Source of the DNA: Aptenodytes patagonicus | Lineage: Eukaryota; Chordata; Aves; Sphenisciformes; Spheniscidae | Length of the DNA stretch: 64,000 nucleotides | Assembly: GCF_965638725.1 (NCBI RefSeq) | Contig: NC_134960.1 | Location: forward strand, 4,218,501 to 4,282,500 | Direction: 5' to 3' | Part shown: piece by piece, positions 1-13,700 of the stretch | How positions within the stretch are numbered: the stretch's first letter is position 1 | Layout of the letters: every line of letters begins with the position of its first letter | The notes under the pieces: generated by a model | The model's database searches: none | Told to the model about the DNA's origin: nothing | Seen by the model: the letters and a program-made list of their open reading frames with translations, nothing else | Position numbers and translations under genes: made by a program

Positions 1-3000
1 TTTGCCCAAAGCTGAGGAAACCATATTTCATTTACTGCAGTGAAGCTAAACAGTTGAATCTGTGAGACTGCTGTGGATGTGCAATCCGGCTTGTAAAAGA
101 AACAGAGAGCGAGCAAGCAAGGGAGTTATTTCCCCAAGCCTTCAAAGCTCTGATTCCTGCAGACCCCTGGGCTTGGTTGCATTGTCAAAGCTAAGTGCAT
201 GGAAACAGGATCATTTCCCTTAAGCAGTCATTAAGGAAAACAACTTCAGATTATTCAGGATTTCAGGTACTGCTACAGCAGCCTAATGGAGCGATAACCA
301 GTTACATCTTCCTGGACTGTACCAGCAGACACAACCCGAGTTTTGTAAAACACCACAGGTATCAGCTCTCCTCCCCAGCGCCACAAACTGCAAATGAAAT
401 AGCCCCAGAATAGAGTAATGCTATGCAAACTGCCTTTGGTGCCAAATGGAAATGTAATTTGCAGGCATGTGTCAGCAGAGAAAGTCCTTTCCTACAGGAG
501 AAGAAATTCAAGCAGCCACATGGAAATACTTTAATTTCAGCATTAACCATCAGAGGAGATGGCTGTTGCAGATCATGGGAGCCACGTAATTTAGTTCTGA
601 ACTTTAAATATGTGCAACACCAAGAAATATTAGGGGATGTGGAATGTTTAATGCAGCCCTGCACCATCAGCGCTGCAGAGTCAGGAGGGGAACCGGAGCA
701 AAGCTCTTACTGAGCTGATTGATACCTTCATTAGAGCCACAGCACAATATTCAAACTCAGAGCTGGCTTTGAAAAACCTGCCCTCTCTGCTGTTTACCTC
801 TTAGTCATGAGATATAAAACGAGTCTGGAGGTTGCCACCTTCTCCGTGGTGTGATTTTGACGGTCGGCAACCTGTGTCTGCCAGGGGGTGAAGGATGGAG
901 CTGATGCCCCCTTCCAGTCTTCAGCCCTCCCTCCCTTGCTCCAACGTCCCTACCCCCAAATCTGTGAATCCAAATAGCTCCAGGGTAGGTGGATTTTTCC
1001 ACCCTGTTCCAGGTCTAATTTCTCTTTCAAACTAGTACCGTATATCTTCCCCCACCTCCCACTTGTCACTTTATGGCTTGCTGGATCTGTTTCCTTTAAT
1101 GCTTGAAAATATACAGTTAAAATCACCTTAAAATTTACTAATATGCCTTTTTATTTGAAAGGCTTATTTCCCTGAAAGGCTTTCCTAGTCTTATATGAGG
1201 GCATGCTCTCTAATATTAAACATTTTTTTAAAAAATGGGTGCACATCTGTTTGATATTTAACTCAAAACAAATGGTGAGAGTGGAGAACATGAGCAAAAT
1301 TACGCTTTAGATAGCTATAAAAGGTCATTTTTACTTTAAACTACAAAGGATGAATAGGGGCATATGACACACATAATAAAGGCAGAGATAGGTTTAAAAT
1401 GCCCTCAGGCTATGCTGAGGTCAGCTGCTAGCTTACAAGAAAAGACACATTTTGCCCTTCTTTTTTTTTGCCACCCAAAAGTGTGGAGTAGCAAGCTGGG
1501 ATCTGTGTGCGAGGAAGGTCACTCAAGCTCTGCTTTAAAACACATCACATTTTTCTCTATCTTCTTCCTAAGGGATACCAAACTCTTAAGCCTAATAATT
1601 AAATAATTGACCCAAAACTAACCCCCTTTTCTTCCTGGCTGAAAATTGGAGGAGGGTTTGGCTTCTCTCGCTGAAGAAGCCACTGCTTGTGTCCTGCCAT
1701 ATGATGAGAAATTTCTCACTATCAGACATGTAGACGATCTGCAAAAAAAATGTGTGCTCCTTTCTGGCGTGGACAGGAGGGTTCCTGCCAGAGATGCTGA
1801 AAACAAGCAAAACTCGGTCTCCCCTACAGTGGTGCCAGTGCAGCAGCGCTGGGCTGAATGACTGGGTTTTGCTTCTGGTTGCGGATTTAGCCTGTGCTGG
1901 GCTTTTTGGGCAGGGCTTGGTTTCAAAACCGCCAAGCGCTCCCTGTGAATTTTGAAGGGGAAATGAAGCGGGAAATGGGCCATTTCTCATTTAGAGCTGG
2001 CACGGGACCAAACCAATGGGAGCAGATGAGATTTCCAATAAAACCTTCCTGAAAGGCAAAGGAGTGTAGAGACAAGATGCTGGTTGTAATCTGCCTCCAG
2101 CCATCTGCTCCAGAAGCACTGGAAATGCGGGGCAGGGTATGACTAGCACCTTGTCGATAAAAGTGAGATGGAAACATCGGCTCCAGTTTGGTCATCAGGT
2201 GGCTTTTGCATCTGCCAGAACATCTTTTCTGCTATTAGAGACAGATTAGTGAAGAAATATGGAACAAGAAGGTCAAAACCTTACATGGAGCTCCATCCCT
2301 CTAAGGCTTATTTGAAGCCTTGTACTCGTTTCTGTACTGAAGGGGCCAAATTTGAGTCTCACTGTTTCTTTGCAAAGTAATGCAACTTTTCAGTTGATTT
2401 CCCCCTTCTTCGCCCCAAAACACAAGTAGGTCCTTTATCCTGGCAGGAGTTGCTCAAATCCTGTTGGCAAATCATGGGGTATTTCTAAATTTTAGACATG
2501 AGATATGCATGCATGTTTAAAACACTTGGAGCAGAAACTCAGTGTATTTTCTGAGTATTCCTGAGCTTTGTACTCCAATCTGCAATCACTAGAAAGCAAA
2601 TTGTCCATAGCTCCATCCCATAACACGTAGGTTATTAATGGGAACCAGGTATCCTCCTTCAAAGGAACAGGAACATCAAGAATCATATCTGTTTCTCATG
2701 TTCTAGAAAGCATTTCACAGTTTTAATGATTATTCAAAGGGGGGAAAAAAAGCTGGACAATAAATTCAGGAGCTAGCTCGGTCACAGAGAGGTACAAACA
2801 CATCCTCTGGCTGAAATGCCTCTTATTAAAGCCTGATACACCCCGCTTTATCATACTAGGCACACGAGCTTTCAGCTGCCAACATGAGGGCACGCTGGCA
2901 AACAGCCGACCCAGCTGCCGTGGTTACGGTGCCATTGTAAACTTTATTTTTTATGCTCAGCATGTATTGAGAGCGATCCCTTTGTTCCATATGGCTTCCA

Positions 3001-3178
3001 TACAGTGACACTGCATCCTGTGTAGGAGAGGTCAAGGAGTGGATTATCAGCAAGTGTTTCAAGTCAAGAATGAAGGGAGCTGGCAGCGCAAATCTGCACA
3101 AAGCCTGTTCTGTGCTTCTCATCGGTGCGGTGACCTCTGGGTTTCGGTGCCTGTACGTTCGCCCCCTTCTCCCTTCAT
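1..3178. other. Intergenic, no supported feature
   Basis: Mixed AT/GC single-copy sequence. The longest frames are about 120-132 codons (around 1592-1990, minus) and have no recognisable domain, splice framework or codon bias. No repeat family was recognised. Confidence 0.6.
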
Positions 3179-3410
3179 TTGCCGAGCACAGCACTGGCTA
3201 ACATGTTAGCACAGCATTTCCCTGGCAGGTTTTCAGAGGCAAAAAAAGAACAAAAGCAACCGTGAAAGCCTGGCTGAAATGTTTAGCTACGAGCAGGGAG
3301 GCCAGGAGCAGGGAGAGAGCAGCACAGGGAAGGATCTGCTCCCATTCCCATCCCCATCCCCACCCCACCTCGCTGTCCTGCTGCCCAGCACCCTCGGAGC
3401 CAGGCATCAA
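3179..3410. repeat. Tandem duplication, copy 1 (232 bp)
   Basis: This 232-bp unit, from TTGCCGAGCACAGC to CCAGGCATCAA, is followed without spacer by an identical second copy. I compared the two copies block by block and saw no mismatch. The unit includes a short imperfect CCCAT/CCCCA run but is otherwise unique sequence without gene content. Confidence 0.97.
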
Positions 3411-3642
3411 TTGCCGAGCACAGCACTGGCTAACATGTTAGCACAGCATTTCCCTGGCAGGTTTTCAGAGGCAAAAAAAGAACAAAAGCAACCGTGAAAG
3501 CCTGGCTGAAATGTTTAGCTACGAGCAGGGAGGCCAGGAGCAGGGAGAGAGCAGCACAGGGAAGGATCTGCTCCCATTCCCATCCCCATCCCCACCCCAC
3601 CTCGCTGTCCTGCTGCCCAGCACCCTCGGAGCCAGGCATCAA
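3411..3642. repeat. Tandem duplication, copy 2 (232 bp)
   Basis: An exact second copy of 3179-3410, then unique sequence resumes with ACTGCAATTGC. The junction between copies reads GCATCAA|TTGCCGAG. Perfect identity in non-coding DNA points to a very recent event or to an assembly artefact. Confidence 0.97.
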
Positions 3643-4572
3643 ACTGCAATTGCTGAATACTCCCGTGAGTGTATTAACCCCGCTCTGATTAATGGTGAGG
3701 AGAGGGAAAGGCTCATAATCCTCCATGACACTTTTCATCATCCTGCTCTCCTCAGAGCATCCCCGATCCTCGGGGTGGCATCAGGAATGACCTCTGCTCT
3801 GCAAGAAGAGCTTGGCTCATCTCCCCGCCTCTCATGCTCCGGGTCCAAGCCCCGGCAGGGATGATCACAGCGTGTGGGGACAGCCAGGCGGGCTCATCCA
3901 CATCAGCCACAGCGCTGCTTCTGTCCCTGCCCCAGGCACAGCCAGGGACTGGGCTGAGCATCAGCTGAGAGCTCCCTGGTTTCCCTTTCCAGCCCAGTAC
4001 TGCTGAGACCTTTTTCTGGATCCCGAGAGCAGGCGGCAGGTCCTGGTCCTGCTCGGGTTCTGCTGAAATAAATGCTTTCCACCAAAAATCACTATAGGTA
4101 GTTTTGGGTCTGTTTCTCCCTGATTTAGAACAGTTTGAACAAGAAATGAAGAGCAAGTTCCCCTCTCCTCTGCCCCATGGTTGGAGAGAAAAGTTTGCAG
4201 AGCACAAGCTTGGGGATGGTGTGAGAGAGGAGTTCCTGGGGCCGCTCAGCCACCAGCTCCTCCCTGCCCATTCCGCTCCCACCATCCCAGCTGCCCCTTT
4301 CTGCCGCCTCGGACAACAGCTTTGATTTCTTTTCCAATCACCAAAATGTTTCTTTTGTCTCTTGGATCATTACACCAGACATTGGTAGGTATGCAAAATT
4401 AATAACTGCATTTTAATAACTCATGGCCTGTAAGACCTGAGCAATTATAAACCTCATAGGGTTATTACCGACCAAGTAAAAATTACATTCCATTTAAACA
4501 TTCCTCATATAATATCCCCACTGCAGTCAGCATTTCAAGAAAAACAGTGTTACCACTGCTGTTTCTCTGGTA
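3643..4572. other. Intergenic, no supported feature
   Basis: Unique sequence between the duplication and the LINE relic. A 177-codon minus-strand frame (3752-4285) shows no recognisable domain and is judged a chance frame. Confidence 0.55.
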
Positions 4573-4749
4573 CCTAATGAGTTAGCTTTGGCTGGGGATC
4601 AGGAGCTTTTGACGGGTGTAGTTTACATTGACCACTCAAAGGCTTTAGATGTTCTGGACCGTACCTTGTTGTTTAATGATATAAAGTTAAATTGGGGCCG
4701 GGGGGAGTGTAGTCAGCTGGTTACAGCAATGCTGGAGAAAGTGCACTGA
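4573..4749 (+). mobile_element. CR1-type LINE reverse-transcriptase relic
   Basis: One plus-strand frame reads TGVVYIDHSKALDVLDRTLL, a degraded form of the LINE RT segment VVYLDFSKAFDTVSH that carries the first catalytic Asp. It continues FNDIKLNW..CSQLVTAMLEKVH to a TGA at 4747. An upstream stop near 4570, a missing Phe (L for F after KA) and no remaining ORF show it is dead. The family is most likely CR1 because that is the abundant avian LINE; another LINE clade cannot be excluded. Confidence 0.65.
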
Positions 4750-7700
4750 AACCCTGTGCTCAGCCCTCCTCCGCAGGAGCAGCGCGGGCGCCTGGGGGAG
4801 GGACGGGGCTGGAGCAGGGTTGGGGACAGGGCTGTGTCCCTGGCAGTGACAGCAGCCAAGGGGCAAGGACTGAGCCTCTGGCATGACCCAGGGTGCTTCA
4901 GGGCTGCTTGCGGGGGACTGCGTGGTGACACCCTCCCTCTTCACCCTCGCAGCATCTATCAACAGGGAAAATAATTTCTCCTTCAGTCTGAAAGTCCTCT
5001 GAAGTTTGTAAAAAAGTAGTTACAAAGATGCCTCGCCTCTCGGATGGGAGCCTGGGGGGGGCGGACGAGGAGGGGCCGTTGCACCCCTCCTGTTTTAGAA
5101 GCTACGCCCAGATGTGGAGGCTGGTAGCCCCTCTCAAAGGAGAGATTTCAGACTGGGAATAGTCTGGAGAACAGCGATCCAGAGAGTCAGGAATATGTAA
5201 TCACTGCCATAAAAAGAGATGCTAAACAGAAGGATTTCAGCTTGGGAAGGAGGTGACGGAGTGGGAATATGGCAGGGATCAGTAAAACTGCATGCGGACA
5301 AATCAGGCAGGGAATGATTAGCCTTTTTTGTCGTAAGACAAAAGGAGGGAGCACTCAGGGAAATCACAGGGCAGTAGCTTCTGAACAAACAAAAGTACAA
5401 CTAAATCCTGGACGCAGTCCTGCAGCTCAGCTGGTCGGTGGGAAACGTGGTGGCTTGGGCTTGAACCTCAGGGTGGGGAGCCCCTACACGCCAGCTTGCC
5501 AGAAGCAGGAGAGGATGCTGGGGAAGCATCGCGCTGTATTCGTCCTCTACCTCATTTTTTTTCGCAAGCCTGAGCACCAGCCACTGTCAGCTGGTTTATC
5601 TTTGGTGTGATCTATTACACACATTCTTAAGTACTTCTGATTTTATTTCTATTTTACCGTTAGTTCTTTGTTCGCCCATGCAAACAGATTATCATTCTCT
5701 GTAATGTTATGTGTCAGGAGGAACAGATGCCAGCAGTGAAAACAAATCGAGAAAGTTCTTCCCTTATGCTCTATTTACACTGGATCGTCTTCTGTCTGAT
5801 TTGATTTCGGTATCAATAATTTTCCTTTTTACCCTTGTGCCATGCAAAAAATGGAGATACTAAAAAGGATGGCATCATTATGTTCCTGTAAATAATGTTA
5901 TGTTGATTCTGCTGTGTAGTACAAATAATTTATTTGGGTTAAAAAGAAATATTAATGACCATTTCTACCTGGCAAGTCTGAAGCTCGTTTAGAATAAAAC
6001 CCACTTTTCAGCTGAGTATCCTGGAGTGTTTAACATTTCAGTTTTAATGGTGTGGCAAATGGATCTCAGAAGCTGCGGATATTCAGTGCCCAGGTGCTAC
6101 AGAAAATTCTGCTAGTGGACTGTGCCTTTCCAAGTGTCCGAGTGCCCAGGTGGCTTACACAGCATTCAGCTTGGCAAGAGAATTAAGAGTAGAGGAAAAA
6201 TGTCTTTTCCCCCTCCCTGTGCCTTCCTTGTTAGCTTCTTTTTAAGGAATTATGGAAAAATCCTTAGCAGCTAAAATATATCAAGCTGTTCTACCCCGAC
6301 TGTGTTGGCTCCTTTCCTGTGGACAACGACATACTGAGCCGGCTGAGGTCTGTCCCGTGTGAGAATATGCAGAACGAGCTCATCCCATTAAATTAAAAGG
6401 AAAGGTTGGGAACCTTACGCTGCACAGGGGATTAGTGCCTTACCACCGTGCAAATGCATAAAAGCAAACACATCGGAGACATCAGTCCTGCGCAAAGTAT
6501 TTGATTTGTTTAATTTAGGCAAAGACCGCAGTTATTTGATTTAGGCTTCCTGGGTGAAACTCTTCATGGATTTTTGTTCGGAGATTCATGGCACTGGAAG
6601 CTGGAAGCACATTAGATTAGGTACACCTCATCTATCACTGGCCAATAAACGTTGCCCAGCTCATTTCTGTTTGGAACCTCATAACTTCTCCTTTGCCAAA
6701 GCACATCTTCCAGGAAGGCATCCTGCCTTCGTTTGAAGACCTCAAGAGATAGAAAATCCAATTCTGCCTTTCATGATGTGTTAATCACCTTCATCACTCA
6801 GAGCGCGTGCTTTGTTTCCGGTTCAATTTAGCTGACATGCAAACAGCCATTAGGTCTTGTTAGCGCATTATAACTAATGGGATTTTGCTCTGAACTCGTT
6901 TGGACTAGACTCTCATTTTCATGAAAGTGTTGCCAGTATTTTAGCATCTCAAGTTTGTGAGCCTTCTCTGTGTGGCCCGAAAATGTTTGCAAACTTCCAA
7001 AGAATGGTGAATATCTGCTGTTTTGTCTGGGAACGCATGGTCAGTTAATTTTGTTCAGGCACACAACTTGTTTCTTGGTCACGGTGTAATTGAATCATTA
7101 AAATTTCCAAATTTTTCTGTATCATGTCAGCATATTAAAATCTGCAAGATCTGGAGCATTTCTTTATTGTTATTGGTTATTTATTATTTAACCTAAAAAT
7201 GCCATCTGGATTCTGATAATATTCTCACTTGTTGTTTCCAGAAGAACTTGATGCTTGTTTGCTATCTAAACCTGTGATTGTAAAACATAAGAATAAAATG
7301 GGAGCAATTTATTTTCCAGATCAAATTTTCTCTCAGCAGGATTAAAACTGCCACAGCAGTAAAGAGTTTACAAACTCACTAAAGAACTGTAATAACTTCC
7401 CTTCTCACTGCCGGGTCACGAAAAGGTAATACATGTTTCCAATCAGCTTTGAATTGAACTCAAATTGTAGGTTTTATTTCACTTTAATCCATATGTGAGT
7501 TCACGTTAAAGGTAAGAGAAATCACAGGACTGGAAACATGGAGTAGAGTTAATTAAATTCTGCAGCTCCTTTTGGAAGAAGCCCTGGATCTCCTTATGCA
7601 TAAAGGCTTCCAGGGTGCTTCTGAAGGCAAGACCAACCGGGAAATGGCTCTACTGGTGCAGCAAGGACAATGGCAAATGAAGTTACAGCGACCAAGTGAA

Positions 7701-10700
7701 GTACATTGAGAGAAACCTTGCAATACTTGGGAAATATTTCTTTTTGCTGAACTATCCACAAAAAAAAAAAAGCTTCCTCCTCTCCTCTTCTCCTCCCTGC
7801 TCCACAAAAAAAGAAAATATAGCCCCGCAGCTGACAGGCACTGGGAGGACTCTCGGGAAACAGGGCACATTCTCGGCTCGCACCCAAACGAGATCTCTCT
7901 CTGAGGCAGTCCCAACTGCAAATGCTGCTTTTAGAAATGATGAATGCTTATTAGTCCTCCTTCTCTGTTTCCAACTTATTGTGGGAATTGGTCTTTTTTT
8001 TGGATTTCTGATTTTCTGTCCGATCTTGTTTTAAATGTGTTCTGGAAAAGAGCTTCTACTAAGTGGGAGAGACTATTCACGTGCTTAAAGTTAAGTCCGC
8101 ATTTCACTGTCTTGCAGAACTGGGACCTGAGCTCCGGCCACTTTGCAAAATCAAGTGCACTAAGCCCTTTGCTTATCCTTTGGCAGGTCTCATTCAGTGT
8201 GCAGACCTCAGCCTCTGGCTGCGTGCACCTGGGAGGAGATTAATCTTGAAGCAATAAATGCTTATTTAATGTTCTTTTTCTTTTTTTTCAAAGCTGAGAG
8301 GTGCTCTTGGAGCATCTCCAATATTGACAGCAGTGTTTGGTGCAAGTCAAAATGGTGGCGGTGGCTCACCCAAGATCTGCGCATCACTGGAAACTTGGCT
8401 GGGGGGCACGTCAGATGCACACAGCGGCAGGATCTGGGGACGAGAGCTGGCTGGTTACTGCCGGGAAAGCAATGCACGTTTAATTCCGCACGTGGGCACG
8501 AAGCCGTGCCCTTACCAGCATGCCAGGCTGGTCAGCAAGGTACAAACCTCAGGAAAAATGTGTTCTGAATGTATTTTGTTGAGTGGTGGATTTCACCTGT
8601 TGTGAACGGTTTGGAAAGTCGAACGTTCACCAAACCACCCAACAGAGAGACCTCTCTTGGTGCTCTGGTTTCTGATTGTCGCTGCTTCTGTCTAGAGTAA
8701 CAAAGTGGAAACTGCATCCAGGGAGACAAGTTTTTCTTCCCACATGAGGCTGGCAGCGAAAAGGTTTTCTGTCTGAAAATGAGTCGTGTTCCAGAACGAA
8801 TTACATGTAACATGCGAGATTCTGGAAAAGCAAGCCTTCCTCAAGCACTAAAATGTGACATTTTAAAAATCTGAATTTTAAAATAATGCACAGTACATTC
8901 ATTTTGCCTCATGCAATAAAATGCAGGTCTCCCTTAAACAAATTTATTATTCTTAAGCTTCCCACAGAACATCAATGAGAATACGAGTCACTTAAGCATC
9001 AAATGGCAGATTCAGTGTCTCCTGAAGTGTTTCTCGGTGGCTTTAATAGGCCTTGTATCAGGCTCTGAAAGATCATCTACTGGGATGCCAATGGCAACTG
9101 GCCTTTCTGTGTAGGCTTGGAGCTTCACCTTCTGCAAAAACTCATCCACTCGACAAAGGAACGCTTCAGACCTCGCTGAGAAGTGCCGAGTTCATGCCAA
9201 TGAGTTCTTCAGTTTGTCATAACCATTTTCACAGCAAATTCTCACTTTCCTGTATTCCTCTGCTCAGATGCTTGCAAGAGTACTTGAAAGTTATTTGTCC
9301 TCAAGGCCACAGATATATGAAGAGGTTGTTTTCATAAATGTGCCTGGCAGCCTTTCCCCTGTTTCTTCTCCTAGCTACTTAATTTCCCCTCTATACAGAA
9401 ATGTCCTTGGCTATTCTGAGGTTCTGTTCTCTGAAGTTTCTTTGCTGGCAAACTCAGATGCTCAAGTGCTCTGTCCTCAGCCTTTAGAGATGATTTCAAA
9501 GCGGTTCACTGCAATTCTCCTTTTTATATAAACACTTCAAAATTACTTCAGCAAACTGAAATACTTGCACATCAGCAAAACAGGTTTTGATGATGATGAT
9601 CTTGTGTTCTGTGCATCGAAGTACCTTTGACTCAGATGGTGTTCTTCTATATAACAAGCTTTTCTCTCTTAATAATCTCCTGACTGCAAATTCAAGCTTT
9701 TCTTTTGGACAGATCTGGAGATATGAGCACAGTCCTGTTTTCTCTGTTAACACTCGAGTGTGTTAAAACAACAATTCTTTTCTCATAAGCTCTCATCTCG
9801 GAATTAGCCTGGTGAGTTTTTTATGTTGCTTTGGTCTGTAGAATTGTCCACTCATTGAAACAAAGCTAATTCAGCCCTTGCTAGTCCAGGTTTTGTTCAT
9901 ACATATAATGTTTGGGGTTTTTTACATCAGTCACCTCTGTTTTAGCTGCATTGATCTATCAGTCCAGGTTTGAGGCAAATCAGTTCCAGGTTTGAAGCAA
10001 GAAGACTCTTTTGTGAAAACACCCATAACTATATCCATCGTACTTGGACTCCACAAACATGCAGTCCGCCACTTAATTGCAAGCACAGTCTCTTCTCTTT
10101 ATGCTGGTGACTTACCTTGGTCACATTTCTGAGGTCAAATGCCAGGAGAAGGTTAATATCAAAAGGTTCAAGGCGACTAGGCTGACTCCATACCCTTCAG
10201 CCTGAATCTGTATGTGCTCTTGCAATGAACAGATCATTAACTTTGCAATGCAGCTGCTGAGAAATGTCTTGAAATACTTCAGCTCTCCGGTCAGGGTGAT
10301 AGCAGCTCGTTAAAGCGCAGTACTTGAGCCCTCTGTTCAGAAAGGGTTTGGAGATCACTGCTGTTTCTTCTTTCTGTTCCATCAGAAGCAGGAAGGAAAT
10401 AGAGCTCCACTGATATTTTATGTCCTTGTGCAAAATGTGGTGACCTCAGAGTCGAAGCACTTGCAAAGACATCCCTGTCCTGTACAAAAGCAATCAAGAT
10501 TACATTACTCAACAGAGGAACCTCAGTGCACATTGGGTTAAACTGGAAATGGACTTCCTTTCTGGGAGCTACCTTAGGAAGATAAATCTGTAAGAGCTAT
10601 TTGATATTCTCTAACAAACAGAGATTTAAATTTAAACTAGCAAAATCCATCCTTTTATTTCCTTCTTCCCCACCATTGCTGCAGCCTCCTGCAGTACGGG

Positions 10701-13700
10701 GTGGAGGGGAGGGGTGGCACCCAAGCCACTGCTCCTGAACACACCACTTCACACCGGCCTCCCCATCCAGGAAAGCCACATAAACAGCTGATGAAAGTCC
10801 TCTTTATGAGCTGATTATAAGCTTTCTCATTACTCTGAGCTGAATATGTCCATATTTTTGGCATATGTTTGACCCAGGTTGGACCGGAATCTTTATAGAT
10901 GAGAGTTAGATGCTGATGTCTGCAGTGCTTGCTCCTGAGCTGCCCCGCTGGGAGGAGGAGACTTTCTCCCATCGGTAGTCCCATGTTTGTGCACGCAGTG
11001 GCTTATCCCTGTTACTGGTTATGAAAAAATGGCAGATAGTGGCTTTAGAGGAGGTTTGCCTAATGGTCAAGATGGGGTTCCTGGAGGAAAAACCTAAGAG
11101 GGAAATCCAGCTATTCCATGAAGAAATATGGCAGGATTGTGTATATGTCCACAAGTAAAGGAAAGTCGTCGAACGTGTTTCCCTGGCGTGTCTGCAGGAG
11201 ATAAATTCAGCCTTGCTCCTTCTCAGGAGCGTATGAATTATCCGGGATGCAGCAGGTACATCTTGGACACAGCTTCCATTTGCCCATCCTCGGAGATGTG
11301 AGCGTGGTCTTTTGTCTCCAAAGGGTCCACGCTGCCGTTCTTGGGGGCTGAACAGCTCGGGGGGCAAGGGGAACCCTCGCAGTGTGCAGCTGCCCCCTTG
11401 TTAAGCTGAATTTCACACCCACAGCCCATTAGAGCAGAGCTCTGGGATCAGCGTGGCTGCCAACAGGTTTCTGGGTGGAATTCCAGGTCTGGAGCGGAGC
11501 TTGCAAAGCCTTAACCATTTTGTGGCCTGAGTAATAAAGAGAGGGAAGGGGAGAGGGAGCTCATCCTCTGAGCATGGACCTGCAGCAGCTGCGGGTGTCG
11601 GAGGGGCTCTAGGCAAAATCCATGGTGAGTGGGGGGAGTAGCTGGCTGGGCGTCCTCATCACCGCTCCCTCTTTCTGAAACGTGCTTCCTCTCATTTGGT
11701 CCACCAGATTTATTAAACTCGCAGGCGAGCTGCAAGGACCATCTGTTTTCCAGGAACTTTAGGGATGAGTGGAGCAGGGAGCAGAAGGTGGCTTAAGGGG
11801 TAATTGAAGGTCTTGCAAGTGCGTCTGGTTTTCTTTGAGGGAAGAGTGGTTTTAGGCAGGCTCTTTGTCTACAGCTACAGACTGTGAGCGATGTGGTATA
11901 TTTTAATGCATTATTGGGTTGTCAGATGACACGGTAAGACCTGACAAGGCTTAGTTCACAGATCACGCAAAGATGTAGTGCTGCTCCTGCAGCACGGGTC
12001 TGTCAGAAACAAGGGGGAGAGGAACAACCAGGAGAACAGCACAAGGCTTGGCTGGGCACCAGGGAACTTGTCTTATGTTGGACTTTTGCCTTAGGCAGGA
12101 TTTTTTCTGACTTTAGATTCCCTCTCTTCCCTGCTCCCAGGCTGACACGTGGTTAGAAGGAAGTAGAGCAAAAGCAGTTTAAAGGCAAAAAAGGTGACGC
12201 GGTGCTGCCATAACGGACAGAGGGAACTTATGACCCAAAGAAATTATGACTTCAGAGGGTTAAAAACCATTTTTTCTGTCTAGTGTGCTGCCTCCAAAGA
12301 TGACAGAGGAGCAGAAGCTGAGCTGTACCTCTCCGTTTGATGAGACTATTGCCTTACAGAAGGTTGAAAACATATATTGCATTAGTTTTCATTTCATTTT
12401 GTCTGAAATGACTTGAAATATGTTTCTGTAACCAACCAAGCTCATTCTTAACTCTCCCTGCTGCACATTCAGCAAGAATTTATAGGCAGTGTTAGAAGTA
12501 TTCATATCCTCGCCTATTGTTCGTGCTGAAAGCCTCTGTCCTGGAAAAAGAATTGCACTTCCTAATGCTCATCCTCAGCACTGTAAATCAGGAGCCGGGG
12601 TGAGCGCACATGCATCCTCTCCTGCACTGGCCATAATGTTCTGGGAATGTTTCTTTTTATGAATAAAAGCTACTTCTCTTATCTCGATCCCTCGATCATC
12701 TGGGGAGAGATCTGGTTTGGTCCCTAGGTGGAAAGATCTGCAGAGTTGAGCAGATGCTGTGGGATGTTTCCAGAGCAGCAGCATTCCTAGGCAGAAGCAG
12801 CAGTCCCAAACCTTGCCCCCAGCCATGCAGACGGCTACATCCCTACCACAAACAGGCTGCAGTCACGTCGTGGGACTCCACGCAGACACCCCGTGTCCAT
12901 CACATGGTGCCAAGGGCTGGGAAGTAGAGAGGGACCTGCTCATGGTGCACCTTGCAGCCCTCCTAGCGTGGTGCAGGAAGCTCTCAGCACAGCCCAGAGC
13001 CTCCTCTGCAGCCCGACCTTGCATTTGCGCTGCCTTTTCTTCATTTCCTACAGTACCTCCCATCTCTGAGATGTGACATGTAGCTGGGAAGCTAATTGAA
13101 GAAGATCACAGCTAATGAAGCAAACCTCGGGACAAGTGAGAGGCGGAGGAGATCCAGTCTGTGAGGGGAACATCAAAGCTGCAGTTCCCATCATTTTCAT
13201 TCGATTGCACTGGACAGAGAAAGGGCAATTCTGCTCTCAGGGAAACTGGAGCAGCTCCACTGAATTCTGCTCATTTCGGATTTACCTCGATGAATTTGAG
13301 AGCAGAAACTGGCCTGAAGTATGTATAAAAATTTATTAAAGCTTTGGGACAGATTGTGCTTTGCTTGAGTATGTGGTGGGGGAGGGAGCAGGAATTTCCC
13401 TCTTGCTTCCCACAGGAAAGTGCTATAGTCTCTGGCATTAAAATGCAGGACTTAGTACATTTATTTGCCCCAAATGACATCATCAAATGGCTCAGGGAAG
13501 GTCAATTTGAGCAGGCTGGAAAAGGGAGAAGGCAGTGTTCAACCTCTGTTCCCCAGCCACTGCTTCCATGTGTCCTGGTGTCCCAAGAAGCATCTTGCCC
13601 AGGGCCAAAAGGTGCAGAGCCTCCACCTCCCCACACGTGGGTGTCACATCTCTCCCAGGAAAGCCAACAGGTAGATGGAAAAAATGCATGTCTTGCTTAT

